Assembly: GCA_045652745.1 (NCBI GenBank)
Contig: JAZRUW010000004.1
Coordinates: 1 to 64,000, forward strand
From: RGIG2041 sp045652745
GTDB taxonomy: Bacteria; Bacillota; Clostridia; UBA1381; UMGS1253
Reading direction: 5' to 3'
DNA: 64,000 bases
Positions 1-8,699 of the stretch are shown here, in pieces. The notes below the pieces were generated by a model that ran no database searches, was not told the DNA's origin, and worked only from the letters and a program-made list of their open reading frames with translations. Positions within the stretch are counted from its first letter, which is position 1, and each line of letters starts with the position of its first letter. A program made the translations under genes and the position numbers.

Positions 1-497
1 GCCTCTTCTACCACAATTACAGAACCTTTGGTCTTTGCAACCTGCGGCAAACGCACCGAAGCAACCTTCATTACCGCACTTGCTACATCATAAGCTACAT
101 ACGGATCATCTGCCGTAACCGAAATAGCAATCAGCGGCGAATCCACATCCAGAACAGTCGCTTTCAGCATCGCAGCAATCTCCTTGGCCGTCACATCACT
201 GTCGCACGCCAAAACAACATCTTGCAAAACACTGTCATACTCTATAATCTCCACATAATCCGCCGCCAATCGTGCAGATGCATTCAGTACGGATATAGAG
301 ATATTCTCCAATTCTTCCATGTATTCTGCCTCTACGGATGATACATACAGATTACCCTTTGACGTATAACTGGGCTCTACCAAAAAATAACTATAGGTAT
401 ACCCCAATGCGCCGCCAAGCAATGTTATAACAAGCAAAAGCCATATCCATCTGTAGGCAATATGCATTAAATCTACCAAATTTAATTTTCCGTTCAC
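1..497 (-). CDS. Wzz/YveK-like polysaccharide chain-length regulator (C-terminus beyond window)
   Basis: Reading from a GTG at 497 gives 165 residues that run off the window edge. Residues 1-15 are polar, a membrane segment follows at about 16-38 (IWLLLVITLLGGALGYTY), and then comes an extracellular-type domain with the phrase EPSYTSKGNLYVSS. This matches the N-terminal half of the Wzz/CpsC/YveK family, membrane proteins that set the chain length of exported polysaccharide and pair with a tyrosine autokinase in Gram-positives. GTG is chosen because GGGTGG lies about 8 nt upstream; an in-frame ATG 30 bases later is the alternative. Its own promoter lies just upstream. The neighbouring ABC exporter fits a surface polysaccharide locus. 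Confidence 0.75.
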   Translation of the reverse strand, partial: MNGKLNLVDLMHIAYRWIWLLLVITLLGGALGYTYSYFLVEPSYTSKGNLYVSSVEAEYMEELENISISVLNASARLAADYVEIIEYDSVLQDVVLACDSDVTAKEIAAMLKATVLDVDSPLIAISVTADDPYVAYDVASAVMKVASVRLPQVAKTKGSVIVVEE

Positions 498-559
498 GAG
501 ATAACCACCCTATCCCTATTATTTCTCTTCTTAATTAGCGCATAATATCCTATAATATA

Positions 560-588
560 AGTATACCGCATAACCTATTTTTCGTCAA
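560..588 (-). promoter_or_regulatory. sigma-A-type promoter for the Wzz-like gene
   Basis: TTGACG (583-588) and TATACT (560-565) are separated by 17 bp on the minus strand, about 60 bp before the GTG start. The Wzz-like gene can therefore be transcribed independently of the upstream ABC transporter genes. Confidence 0.65.
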
Positions 589-631
589 GGGCAAAATACG
601 TCCTAAACATACTTTTCGTCGACACGAAATG

Positions 632-1864
632 TCAGATTTGTTCAATCTCTGTTCTCGGCAAGATTCCGCTGCCGTACAATCTGGAATTCCACGCACGCAT
701 TGCGGTTTCTTTCGTAAAAGTCAGTCCCTGCACACATACACCGTCAACAGCACTTCTGCCTGCCGAAAAGAAGGTGTACTGCGTTTCATATGTGCCGTCT
801 GCGAGCATGCCAACATCAAAGCCGACTGTTTTTTCGCACACAGCCCCTTCTTGCAAATCCGAAGCGATGTCAGAAGCAAGCCCCGATGCAATTGCACGCC
901 GCTCCGCATCATAAACCGTCAGACGCACACCAAGGCCCTGCGCCGGTGCAATGTTTTTCCATTTAAGACACACCTGAAGTGTATCTGTTACACACTCGCT
1001 GCTTGTCAGCGCTGTTGCCGAAATCGGCTCCACCAACCTTCCTGCACGCCTGAGCACCAGGTTCGGCTGTGTATAGTCCAATCGGTTCCGGACGATGTCT
1101 GCATTTAAATAAGTACGAATGCCCTCCTCCGTATCTCCGTCAAATTTAATTTTGCCCTGCTCTAGCACAAGCACACGGGAACAAATCTGCCGCACTGTTG
1201 TCATATTATGACTAACATAGAGTACCGTCTTTCCGTTTTGTACGGCAAGTTGCATAATCTTTTCCATGCATTTTTGTCGAAACTGTGCATCCCCGACCGC
1301 CAAAACCTCATCTAAAATCAAAATGTCCGAATTCAGATGCGAAGCTACTGCAAAGGCAAGTTTGACATACATGCCCGACGAATAGCGCTTCACCGGCGTG
1401 TCGATAAAGTCTTCGCATTCCGAAAAGCGAATAATATCTTCTATTTTTTCCTCAATTTCTTTTCGGGACATCCCCAGTATCGCACCGTTTAAATAAATAT
1501 TTTCACGTCCGGTCAGTTCTGCATGAAATCCCGTACCGATTTCTAACATACTCGACACGCTGCCGCGGATATAAACCGCCCCTTCACTCGGCGCGGTAAT
1601 GCGGGATATGATTTTCAAAAGCGTAGATTTCCCTGCGCCGTTTCGCCCGATAATTCCGACCACTTCGCCGCGATGAATTTCAAAATTTATATCCGAGAGC
1701 GCTTGAAATTCCGCACGCACCTGACTGCCGAGACGCATATTGGGATCACTGCGGCCACGCAGTTTTGCCCACGCGCTTTGCAATTCGCGCGACAAACTGC
1801 CACTGCCGATACGGCCTCGACGGTATGTTTTATGCAATTTTTCCACGCGGATTACGGTTTCCAT
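632..1864 (-). CDS. polysaccharide export ABC transporter, ATP-binding subunit (Wzt/TagH type)
   Basis: A 410-residue ATPase that powers export of a lipid-linked polysaccharide or teichoic acid across the membrane together with the permease encoded just upstream. The Walker A motif GRNGAGKST is at residues 73-81, the signature YSSGM at 161-165 and Walker B LILDEVLAVGD at about 182-192. The insert before Walker A and the high similarity around YSSGMYVKLAFA are typical of the Wzt/TagH/RfbB group. Residues 250-410 form an extra C-terminal domain, as in Wzt proteins that recognise a modified glycan end. The start ATG at 1864 lies 10 nt after the permease stop. Teichoic acid and O-antigen-like substrates cannot be told apart. 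Confidence 0.9.
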   Translation of the reverse strand: METVIRVEKLHKTYRRGRIGSGSLSRELQSAWAKLRGRSDPNMRLGSQVRAEFQALSDINFEIHRGEVVGIIGRNGAGKSTLLKIISRITAPSEGAVYIRGSVSSMLEIGTGFHAELTGRENIYLNGAILGMSRKEIEEKIEDIIRFSECEDFIDTPVKRYSSGMYVKLAFAVASHLNSDILILDEVLAVGDAQFRQKCMEKIMQLAVQNGKTVLYVSHNMTTVRQICSRVLVLEQGKIKFDGDTEEGIRTYLNADIVRNRLDYTQPNLVLRRAGRLVEPISATALTSSECVTDTLQVCLKWKNIAPAQGLGVRLTVYDAERRAIASGLASDIASDLQEGAVCEKTVGFDVGMLADGTYETQYTFFSAGRSAVDGVCVQGLTFTKETAMRAWNSRLYGSGILPRTEIEQI

Positions 1865-1874
1865 ACCCTATCTC

Positions 1875-2714
1875 CTATACAACATCAATAAAAGTACGCT
1901 CTGTGCGCTTAAACAAAATCAAGCCAATCCCCAACACCGCAAGTGCTGCGGCAAATGCAATCCCCATATAACCCCACGAAAAAGTGCCGACACCCAAAAA
2001 TCCGTAACGGAACGCCTCCATAAAGGGTGTAACGGGATTAAGCATATACAAAACCCTGTAACCTTCGCCGACGGACGAAGCCGGATATACAACCGGCGTG
2101 ATATACATCCATGCCTGCAAAATAAAACCAACCATGACGGACAAATCTCTGTATTTTGCCGTCACGCTCGTTAAAATCAAACCGAAACCAAGTGCAAGTA
2201 TAGCGCATTGCAACAGCACCAGCGGTAAAACCAAACACGCAATATTTGTATGCACCGCACCCTTTACACCGTACCAAATCACCAGCGCGAGAAAAATCAA
2301 AAACTGTACGGCAAAAATCACCAACTTGGAAAACAATACCGATACCGGCACCACCAAGCGCGGAAAATACACTTTGCCAAATAATCGTGCGCCATTTCGA
2401 AACGTTTCGGCAATTTTGGCAAGACAGGAAGAAAAATACGTCCATAAAATGCTGCCCGCCATATAAAAAACCAGCTGCGGCACCCCGTCCGTGGACAGTT
2501 TGGCAATACCGCCGAACACCACCGTGAACACCAAGGAGGTCAAAAGCGCCGACAGCACAAACCACAAAGGTCCTAAAACCGTCTGCGTATAGAGCGTCTT
2601 ACAATCACGCAACACAAATAAACGTGTCAGTTCCACCGCTTGTTTAAATGCGGCAAATCCACCCGTAGATTTGCTTTTTTCCGGTGTAATCACCGTTGTC
2701 CATTGCCGCTCCAT
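1875..2714 (-). CDS. polysaccharide export ABC transporter, permease (Wzm/TagG type)
   Basis: ABC-2 family membrane subunit that forms the export channel with the ATPase downstream. The phrase TLYTQTVLGPLWFVLSALLT near the N-terminus is the family hallmark, followed by about six hydrophobic segments; 279 residues is a normal length. The ATG at 2714 (MERQWTTVITP) is preferred because family members commonly begin with this W-T-x-V-I-x-P segment and GGTGAGG precedes it. An ATG at 2747 that overlaps the tlyA stop (ATGAATAA) is possible and would couple translation to tlyA. Either way the gene is in line with tlyA and dxs and is probably co-transcribed with them. Confidence 0.88.
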   Translation of the reverse strand: MERQWTTVITPEKSKSTGGFAAFKQAVELTRLFVLRDCKTLYTQTVLGPLWFVLSALLTSLVFTVVFGGIAKLSTDGVPQLVFYMAGSILWTYFSSCLAKIAETFRNGARLFGKVYFPRLVVPVSVLFSKLVIFAVQFLIFLALVIWYGVKGAVHTNIACLVLPLVLLQCAILALGFGLILTSVTAKYRDLSVMVGFILQAWMYITPVVYPASSVGEGYRVLYMLNPVTPFMEAFRYGFLGVGTFSWGYMGIAFAAALAVLGIGLILFKRTERTFIDVV

Positions 2715-2739
2715 ACCCTCACCGCTTTTCCATGCAAAT

Positions 2740-3540
2740 TTATTCATCCAACGCCGCATGTGCCTGCAAAACGACATCTGCCGCACACACATCCACATTG
2801 TCTGCGCCACGTTTTAAATGTATTAAATATTCAATATTGCCCTCCGGCCCCTTAACAGGTGAATACGAAAGGCCGCACACACCCATATTGTTTTCTTTTG
2901 CAAAACCGAGCACGCGCACAATCACTTCTTCATGTACCGCAGGGTCGGTCACAATCCCCTTATTTTCCACCTGCGACTTTTCCGCCTCAAACTGCGGCTT
3001 AATCAACGCCACAATATCCGCTCCGTCGCATAAAAGCGTATCAAGTACCGGAAGCACCAACCCCAGAGAAATAAAGGATACATCAATAGATGCAAACGAC
3101 GGTGCACAGCCAAGCATTTGCGGCGTCACAAAGCGAATGTTTGTACGCTCCATATTTACCACGCGTTTGTCACTGCGCAGTTTCCACGCCAGTTGCCCGT
3201 AACCGACATCGACCGAAAATACACGTTCGGCACCGTTTTGAAGCATGCAATCCGTAAAACCGCCCGTAGATGCACCGATATCCATAGCCGTTTTCCGCGC
3301 CAAAGTCACATCAAAAACCTGCATCGCTTTTTCCAGTTTCAAGCCGCCACGGCTGACATAACGAAGCCCTTTTTCGCGCACCTCGATGACATCTTTTTCG
3401 CCCACCATATGCCCTGCCGTATCCAAACGAACTTCCTTATTATAAACCAAGCCGGCCAAAATCAATGCCTGCGCCGCTTTGACATCCGCGGCAAAGCCAT
3501 GCTCAGTTAAATATACATCCAAACGAATTTTCTTTGCCAA
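2740..3540 (-). CDS. tlyA: TlyA family rRNA 2'-O-methyltransferase
   Basis: A 266-residue protein with an N-terminal S4-like RNA-binding domain (KIRLDVYLTEHGFA, residues about 4-60) and a C-terminal FtsJ-like SAM-dependent methyltransferase domain (AMDIGASTGGFTDCML). TlyA homologues methylate ribose positions in 16S and 23S rRNA. The start is set at a TTG at 3540, one base beyond the dxs stop, because GGGAG lies 7 nt upstream and the product begins (M)AKKIRLD as the family does; a longer frame from 3768 would run through dxs and has no support. dxs followed by tlyA is a conserved order in Firmicutes, and in the described OLE RNA loci both follow the RNA gene. Confidence 0.92.
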   Translation of the reverse strand: MAKKIRLDVYLTEHGFAADVKAAQALILAGLVYNKEVRLDTAGHMVGEKDVIEVREKGLRYVSRGGLKLEKAMQVFDVTLARKTAMDIGASTGGFTDCMLQNGAERVFSVDVGYGQLAWKLRSDKRVVNMERTNIRFVTPQMLGCAPSFASIDVSFISLGLVLPVLDTLLCDGADIVALIKPQFEAEKSQVENKGIVTDPAVHEEVIVRVLGFAKENNMGVCGLSYSPVKGPEGNIEYLIHLKRGADNVDVCAADVVLQAHAALDE

Positions 3541-3541
3541 A

Positions 3542-5395
3542 TCAGTTCTCCCTCTCCGCGCAAACCCACGCGCAAATGCTCTGTGCATCCAAACCGTATC
3601 GGCGATAAACCGAAGCCACCTCCGCCTGTGCGACAAATGCATCATAGCCGCGACATTCGATTTGCGCCCGTATGCCGTTTTGCGCCAAAGCAGCACAGAC
3701 GGCTTCGCCGATACCGCCACTGCAAATACTGTCTTCGACCACCAACAATCTACCCGTTCTGCGCACACTTTCTATAATCGGTTCAACATCGAGCGGCCAC
3801 ACCTGGCGCAACACCAATAAATCAAAAGCCATGCCCTGTGCAGATGCATCTGCATATGCCTGCATCGCCTGCGCCGCAAGCGCACCGACCGCCACGACCG
3901 TTGCCGCTGCGCCCGAATATACCGAATCTGTTTTTCCGGCAACAAACGGCATCGACAACTGCGCCTGCGCACTTCCACGCGGATAACGCAGCGCAATCGG
4001 TGCATCAAAGTCACACACCGCATATCGAAGCATTGCCTCAACATCTGCAAAACTCGTCGGTGCAAGCACCGTCATATTCGGAATTTGTCTTAAAAACGCC
4101 ATGTCAAATACACCCTGATGGGTTTCGCCGTCTGCACCGACCACGCCGGCACGGTCAATGGCAAACACAACGTGCAAATTTTGCATCGCCACATCATGTA
4201 TCACTTGATCATATGCGCGCTGTAAAAACGAAGAATATACCGAAACCACGGGAATTTTTCCCGCCATGGCCAAACCGGCCGCTGAGGTCACAGCATGCGC
4301 TTCGGCAATGCCGACATCAAAAAATCTGTCTTTATAATTTACGGCGAACTCGCCTAAGCCGCTGCCCAACGTCATTGCAGGGCAAATCGCCACCACGCGC
4401 GCATCCTTTTGCGCAAGCCCGGAAAGCGCCTCGCCGAATGCGGCAGCATAATCCGCTTTGTTTTGCGGCACACTCTCTACATTTTCACTGTCAAATTTAG
4501 AAACACCGTGAAAATACTGCGGCGCAGTTTCCGCCGGTGCATAACCTTTGCCCTTCACGGTGCACACATGCACCAAAACGGGACCGGGGGTGTGTTTTGC
4601 ATGCCAAAGCATGGACTCCAATTTTTGGATATTGTGTCCGTCCACCGGACCGAGGTAGGTAAAGCCGATTTCCTCAAAAATATTGGTCGGCAAAACCATC
4701 TTTTTTGCCACATTTTTTATGCCTCGCAACCATTTTGCAAGCACACGGCCGGCTTTGTTTTTAGATAAAACACGCTCTGTGCTCCACTTTGCATGCAAAT
4801 AAGACGGTTTCGTTCTGATTTTGGATAAATACTCCGACATACCGCCCACATTGCCCGAAATGGACATCTGGTTATCATTTAAAATCACAATTAAATTTCC
4901 GTTTTCACGGCCCGCATCACACAGCGCTTCGTACGCAAGCCCCCCTGTGAGCGCGCCGTCACCGATAAGCGCAAGGACATGGTGCTTTTCGCCCGCCAAA
5001 TCACGTGCGCGCGCCATACCGAGCGCCGCCGAAATCGAAGTCGAGCTGTGCCCCGTATTAAAACTGTCGTATACGCTTTCCGAAGTCTTTGGAAAGCCCG
5101 AAAGACCGCCCTCGCGGCGAAGCGTTGCAAAGCCTGCCTTGCGCCCCGTGAGCAGTTTGTGCACATAGCTTTGATGTCCCACATCGAACACCAGCTTGTC
5201 CGTCGGCAAATCAAATGTGCGATGAATCGCCAAAGTAAGTTCCACCACGCCGAGGTTGGAAGCCAGATGTCCGCCCGTTGCAGAAACAGACTCGATTAAA
5301 AAAGCTCTGATTTGGTCAGCGAGCATGTGCAGCTGTCCCAAGTCCAGAGCCTTCAAATCCGCGGGACTTTGAATTGTGTCTAAAATTTCGTACAT
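3542..5395 (-). CDS. dxs: 1-deoxy-D-xylulose-5-phosphate synthase
   Basis: A 617-residue thiamine-diphosphate enzyme that condenses pyruvate and glyceraldehyde 3-phosphate, the first step of the MEP isoprenoid pathway. The cofactor motif GDGAL is at residues 145-149 with ILNDNQMS at 171-178. A transketolase-type central domain and a C-terminal domain (LLVVEDSICSGGIGEAV) follow, and length and order are normal for DXS. The ATG at 5395 has only a weak ribosome binding site (GAGTG). It lies 18 nt after the oapA stop and 1 base before tlyA, in a compact unit with the OLE RNA and oapA. Confidence 0.97.
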   Translation of the reverse strand: MYEILDTIQSPADLKALDLGQLHMLADQIRAFLIESVSATGGHLASNLGVVELTLAIHRTFDLPTDKLVFDVGHQSYVHKLLTGRKAGFATLRREGGLSGFPKTSESVYDSFNTGHSSTSISAALGMARARDLAGEKHHVLALIGDGALTGGLAYEALCDAGRENGNLIVILNDNQMSISGNVGGMSEYLSKIRTKPSYLHAKWSTERVLSKNKAGRVLAKWLRGIKNVAKKMVLPTNIFEEIGFTYLGPVDGHNIQKLESMLWHAKHTPGPVLVHVCTVKGKGYAPAETAPQYFHGVSKFDSENVESVPQNKADYAAAFGEALSGLAQKDARVVAICPAMTLGSGLGEFAVNYKDRFFDVGIAEAHAVTSAAGLAMAGKIPVVSVYSSFLQRAYDQVIHDVAMQNLHVVFAIDRAGVVGADGETHQGVFDMAFLRQIPNMTVLAPTSFADVEAMLRYAVCDFDAPIALRYPRGSAQAQLSMPFVAGKTDSVYSGAAATVVAVGALAAQAMQAYADASAQGMAFDLLVLRQVWPLDVEPIIESVRRTGRLLVVEDSICSGGIGEAVCAALAQNGIRAQIECRGYDAFVAQAEVASVYRRYGLDAQSICAWVCAEREN

Positions 5396-5413
5396 AGACT
5401 ACACTCGTTTCTG

Positions 5414-6001
5414 TTATTTACCGCTGCGTCTTTTAAAAGGCGCGCAAACATAGTAAACAATTTTCCCAAAAATAAATACAATTGTATTGTTATGCATCAT
5501 CGCAATGCCCTTGCCGGCCGCCTTACCGCCAATCATCAACGCGGCGACCGCACCTGCCAAAAGCAGATTGAGCAAATCCGAATTCATATGCAACATCACC
5601 GAAAGCCCCACAACAATCGCTCCGGTCATTGCACCGGAAATAATACCGGCGGTATCGCCGATTACATCGTTACAAAGGCTGGAAAGCTGCTGTGCATTGC
5701 GGATAATTTTTATGCTTTCCTTTGCGCCCTTGATGCGCCGGGTTGCCATTGCATGAAACGGTGCTTCGCTCGCCGTAGAAATTGCCATACCCAGCATATC
5801 AAACACGATACTCAAAATAACAATCAGTATCAAAACGATAAAAGCAAGCACTGTGCCCATTTCATCGGCACTTGCAGTTAAAAGCGCAAATATAACGCTC
5901 AGAAAAAAAGCCAAAACGGTTACAAAAACCGTCCACTTATGATTTACCTTTAAGTTTTCCGCTGAACTTTTGACCTTTAAAGTACGCCTTTCCCTGTCCA
6001 A
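5414..6001 (-). CDS. oapA: OapA-like OLE RNA-associated membrane protein (DUF21-like)
   Basis: A 195-residue protein with a basic N-terminus (residues 1-23) and hydrophobic segments at about 25-42, 50-73, 117-135 and 145-160. The intervening cytosolic stretch APFHAMATRRIKGAKESIKI and the conserved block CNDVIGDTAGIISG (110-123) resemble the DUF21/CNNM fold; such proteins are often annotated as CorB-like. The position between a ~620-nt structured RNA and dxs is the arrangement described for OapA, the membrane protein that binds OLE RNA. TTG at 6001 is chosen because GGAG lies 10 nt upstream. The assignment rests on context plus the general sequence pattern, not on an alignment. A plain transporter-like DUF21 protein is the alternative. 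Confidence 0.75.
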   Translation of the reverse strand: MDRERRTLKVKSSAENLKVNHKWTVFVTVLAFFLSVIFALLTASADEMGTVLAFIVLILIVILSIVFDMLGMAISTASEAPFHAMATRRIKGAKESIKIIRNAQQLSSLCNDVIGDTAGIISGAMTGAIVVGLSVMLHMNSDLLNLLLAGAVAALMIGGKAAGKGIAMMHNNTIVFIFGKIVYYVCAPFKRRSGK

Positions 6002-6045
6002 AAAAGAATCACTCCATAATTCATAATACCTTTGTAAATGCCGCC

Positions 6046-6663
6046 AAAAAAACGGTGGTAATCTGCAATGTTAATTTTACGGCTTGAGGTCAGGTAGGCT
6101 TTCCCATGCCGCTACTCCTCCGTCGCCGGAAAAGCGGTTTCCCTTGAAAACAGCATACGTATGCGTTACCGCACACATGACCTGACTACCACTGAGTCCG
6201 TACCTCAATCCACTGCAAATCAGCGAAGCAACAGTCTAGGGGATTTCCCCGGCAGTCACACCTGTTCTTAGCCTCTTTTGCAGATTGCGTTTCAAACAGC
6301 GATAACCGTCTGTGTTGGCCAACACAGGCCGGTCTGTCCGTTATCCCGGCGCAACCCGCTCAAGGCAGGCTACACTGCACCCAGCGCAAAAATGCACCGA
6401 AATACAGGTTTTATCCTAAGTCGTAGAAGCTTGATTCGGGCTTATGCCCGTAAGCAGCGGCAACCACGAATTTAGGTCTCCACGGTAAAGGGGTTCGACG
6501 CCCGCATGCCATTGCGGATCGCCCCTAAACCTTAACTTCCAGCACCCACCCCGAACTGGGCGTTCCAAGCAAGCACCAGAAACTTCATCGATATGCCCTT
6601 TAACGGATTTTTAGGCCCGTCCTGGGAACAAGCAGATCTGACTAGAATACTGCACCACCGCTT
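6046..6663 (-). ncRNA. ole: OLE RNA (ornate large extremophilic RNA)
   Basis: About 620 nt without a plausible gene but full of paired segments. On the minus strand the 5' segment CGGTGGT (6654-6660) is complementary to the 3' segment ACCACCG (6053-6059), which is followed at once by seven T, giving a closing stem and a likely 3' end. Internal hairpins include TGTGTTGGCCAACACA (about 6312-6327) and GGGGAAATCCCC (about 6239-6250). Length, orientation and the downstream order oapA-dxs-tlyA match the described OLE RNA loci of Bacillus halodurans and anaerobic Clostridia, where the RNA and OapA form a membrane-associated complex linked to stress tolerance. tmRNA, RNase P RNA and 6S RNA do not fit the length or motifs. 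I could not run a covariance search. Confidence 0.83.
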
Positions 6664-6695
6664 TTTTCGCGGCATTTACACAATTTCGCAATAAT

Positions 6696-6724
6696 ATATT
6701 ATCACGGTTTTTCTGTTTTGTAAA
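6696..6724 (-). promoter_or_regulatory. promoter of the OLE RNA-oapA-dxs unit
   Basis: TTTACA (6719-6724) and TAATAT (6696-6701) with a 17-bp spacer on the minus strand place the transcription start near 6689, about 28 nt before the predicted closing stem of the OLE RNA. Confidence 0.65.
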
Positions 6725-6734
6725 GTATAAACTT

Positions 6735-6773
6735 AAACCGGACATCTTTGTCCATGCCGAAGATGCCCGGTTT
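6735..6773 (-). terminator. hairpin after the ACT-domain gene
   Basis: Arms AAACCGGGCATCTT and AAGATGTCCGGTTT (one mismatch) form a 14-bp stem just past the ACT gene stop. The T-tract is poor (AAGTTTATAC), so termination may be partial. It separates the aromatic fermentation operon from the OLE RNA promoter. Confidence 0.5.
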
Positions 6774-6782
6774 ACATTGGTC

Positions 6783-7214
6783 TTATTCTCCAAAAATTTC
6801 CTTGTTGTCCGCCGTTTTGAAGCCCTTGCTTTCTAAAACCTCTACGGCCTTGTCCTGCTCCTCGGTCTTCAAAATCACGTACGCACCCGCACTGCCGCGG
6901 CCGATAAACGCATACAGATAGTCCAGTGCAAGATTTGCCTCTTTAAGCGCCGTGAGCGCGGCCGCAAGGCCGCCCGGTCTGTGCTCGATGCCGATGGCAA
7001 TAACCTCGGTCACCTTTACAATCAAACCGTTTTCACGCAAAATGGCTTTTGCACCATCTGCGTCCTCGACAATCAGACGAAGCACACCGAAATCGGATGT
7101 ATCGGCAATGGACAGCGCGCTGATACCGATATGATGCTCCGCCAAAATGTTGAGCACGTCTGCCATCTTACCGGACTTGTTTTCTACAAATACAGATAAC
7201 TGCTTAATAAACAT
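6783..7214 (-). CDS. tandem ACT domain protein
   Basis: A 143-residue protein of two ACT domains (residues about 1-70 and 72-140; MFIKQLSVFVENKSGKMADV and IEHRPGGLAAALTAL). ACT domains bind amino acids and regulate enzymes or transcription. Stand-alone tandem ACT proteins of this type commonly sit beside phenylacetate-CoA ligase and indolepyruvate oxidoreductase genes, as here, so a role as sensor of an aromatic or branched amino acid for the neighbouring pathway is likely but inferred. AAAGGAGG precedes the ATG. It is the last gene of the cluster. The 148 bp between it and paaK show no clear promoter or terminator. Confidence 0.88.
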   Translation of the reverse strand: MFIKQLSVFVENKSGKMADVLNILAEHHIGISALSIADTSDFGVLRLIVEDADGAKAILRENGLIVKVTEVIAIGIEHRPGGLAAALTALKEANLALDYLYAFIGRGSAGAYVILKTEEQDKAVEVLESKGFKTADNKEIFGE

Positions 7215-7362
7215 AGGATGACCTCCTTTATTAAATACAAACGGGACACAATCCCTCTACGCATAATGGTAAGTATTCAGATGCAGCGCAAGGCGCAGAC
7301 GGCGGCACAGTACGCAGATACGGGCCGTCGGTTGCAACGAAGCGATGCGCCAAATTTACCTT

Positions 7363-8667
7363 TTAAACGAGTTTGCGGTTGTCGATGACGCGCTTAGCCT
7401 TACCCTCACTGCGGGCGATAGTCTTCGGGCCGACAAGGGTAACCTTTGCGGAAAGACCGAGGACGTTTTGGAGTCTGCCGCGGATATCTTTTTCAATGCG
7501 CTCGATGGATTTAACGTCGTCGGCAAACATTTCTTCGCTCATTTCAACCATGACTTCAAGGGTATCGGTGTTGTTGACACGGTCAACAACGATCTGATAG
7601 TTCGGGGTGATACCGCCGCCGTATTTGAGAAGGACTTCTTCGATCTGGGACGGGAAAACGTTTACGCCGCGGATGATCATCATATCGTCACTTCTGCCGG
7701 TCGGCTTATTCATACGTACGTGCGTACGGCCGCAGGCACATGGCTCGTAGTTTAAAGAGCAAATGTCACGGGTACGGTAACGAATGAGCGGGAAACCTTC
7801 CTTGGTGATGGTGGTAAACACAAGTTCACCGGAGGAACCTTCCGGCAGCACCTCGCCGGTATCCGGATCGATAATTTCAGGAATGAACATATCTTCACAG
7901 ACATGCATACCGTGCTGCTCACTGCACTCGTAGGATACACCCGGACCCATAATTTCGGAAAGGCCGTATACATCATAGGCTTTGATGTTTAACTTCTTTT
8001 CGATTTCCTTGCGCATGGTTTCTGTCCACGGCTCTGCACCGAAAATACCGGCCTGAAGTTTAAGCTGGTCTTTTACGCCCATTTCTTCAATCGCTTCCGC
8101 AAGATAGAGCGCATACGACGGCGTGCAACAAAGCACGGTCGTGCCAAAATCAATCATCGTTTGAATCTGTCTTGCCGTATTACCGGAAGAGGTCGGAACA
8201 ACCGTTGCGCCTACACGCTCTGCGCCTGCATGCGCACCAAGACCGCCGGTGAACAAACCATATCCGTAGGATACCTGCACTACGCTTTCCGGACTTCCAC
8301 CGGTCGCTACAATCTGACGTGCCATACAATCCGACCACATTTCCAGATCCTTTCGTGTGTAGCCGACTACAATCTGCTTGCCCGTTGTACCCGAGGAAGC
8401 ATGCACACGCACAATATCCTTGAGCGGTACGGCAAATAAGCCGTACGGATAGTAATCTCTTAAATCCTGTTTGTAGGAAAACGGCAGCTTGTGCAAGTCC
8501 TCTACCCCATGAATGTCCGACGGCTTTAAGCCCTTTTCATCCATGCGCTTGCGGAAAAGTTCCACATTTTCATACATACGTGTTACCTGCCAAACGAGAC
8601 GCTCGCTTTGCAGTTTTTTGAGTGCCGCTCTGTCCATGCACTCGATGTCAGGCTGATGATAAGCCAT
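7363..8667 (-). CDS. paaK: phenylacetate-CoA ligase (PaaK family)
   Basis: A 434-residue adenylate-forming enzyme that interconverts arylacetates (such as phenylacetate or indoleacetate) and their CoA thioesters with ATP. The P-loop-like motif HASSGTTGKQIVVGYTRKD and the motifs YDVYGLSEIMGPG and YRTRDI are all present, and the C-terminal AMP-binding lid carries GRSDDMMIIRGVNVFPSQIE. The start is set at ATG 8667 (MAYHQPD) because AAGGAAGTGG lies upstream. In a fermentative cell next to iorAB, it probably works on the arylacetyl-CoA made by Ior. The direction in the cell cannot be read from sequence. Confidence 0.93.
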   Translation of the reverse strand: MAYHQPDIECMDRAALKKLQSERLVWQVTRMYENVELFRKRMDEKGLKPSDIHGVEDLHKLPFSYKQDLRDYYPYGLFAVPLKDIVRVHASSGTTGKQIVVGYTRKDLEMWSDCMARQIVATGGSPESVVQVSYGYGLFTGGLGAHAGAERVGATVVPTSSGNTARQIQTMIDFGTTVLCCTPSYALYLAEAIEEMGVKDQLKLQAGIFGAEPWTETMRKEIEKKLNIKAYDVYGLSEIMGPGVSYECSEQHGMHVCEDMFIPEIIDPDTGEVLPEGSSGELVFTTITKEGFPLIRYRTRDICSLNYEPCACGRTHVRMNKPTGRSDDMMIIRGVNVFPSQIEEVLLKYGGGITPNYQIVVDRVNNTDTLEVMVEMSEEMFADDVKSIERIEKDIRGRLQNVLGLSAKVTLVGPKTIARSEGKAKRVIDNRKLV

Positions 8668-8699
8668 TTTTTCCACTTCCTTATATAATATAAAGATTC

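Noticed and set aside
629..1108. Open frames opposite or across the exporter, dxs, iorA, smc and rnf genes
   Set aside because: They mirror strongly conserved genes on the other strand, have no ribosome binding sites and no recognisable domains.
3540..3768. N-terminal extension of tlyA
   Set aside because: It would lie entirely inside dxs, and a TTG with a good ribosome binding site gives a normal TlyA start at 3540.
6046..6663. tmRNA, RNase P RNA or 6S RNA as identity of the large RNA; small ORFs inside it (for example 6278-6475) as genes
   Set aside because: No tRNA-like ends, resume codon or RNase P core; too long for 6S RNA. The ORFs lack ribosome binding sites and sit in self-complementary sequence.
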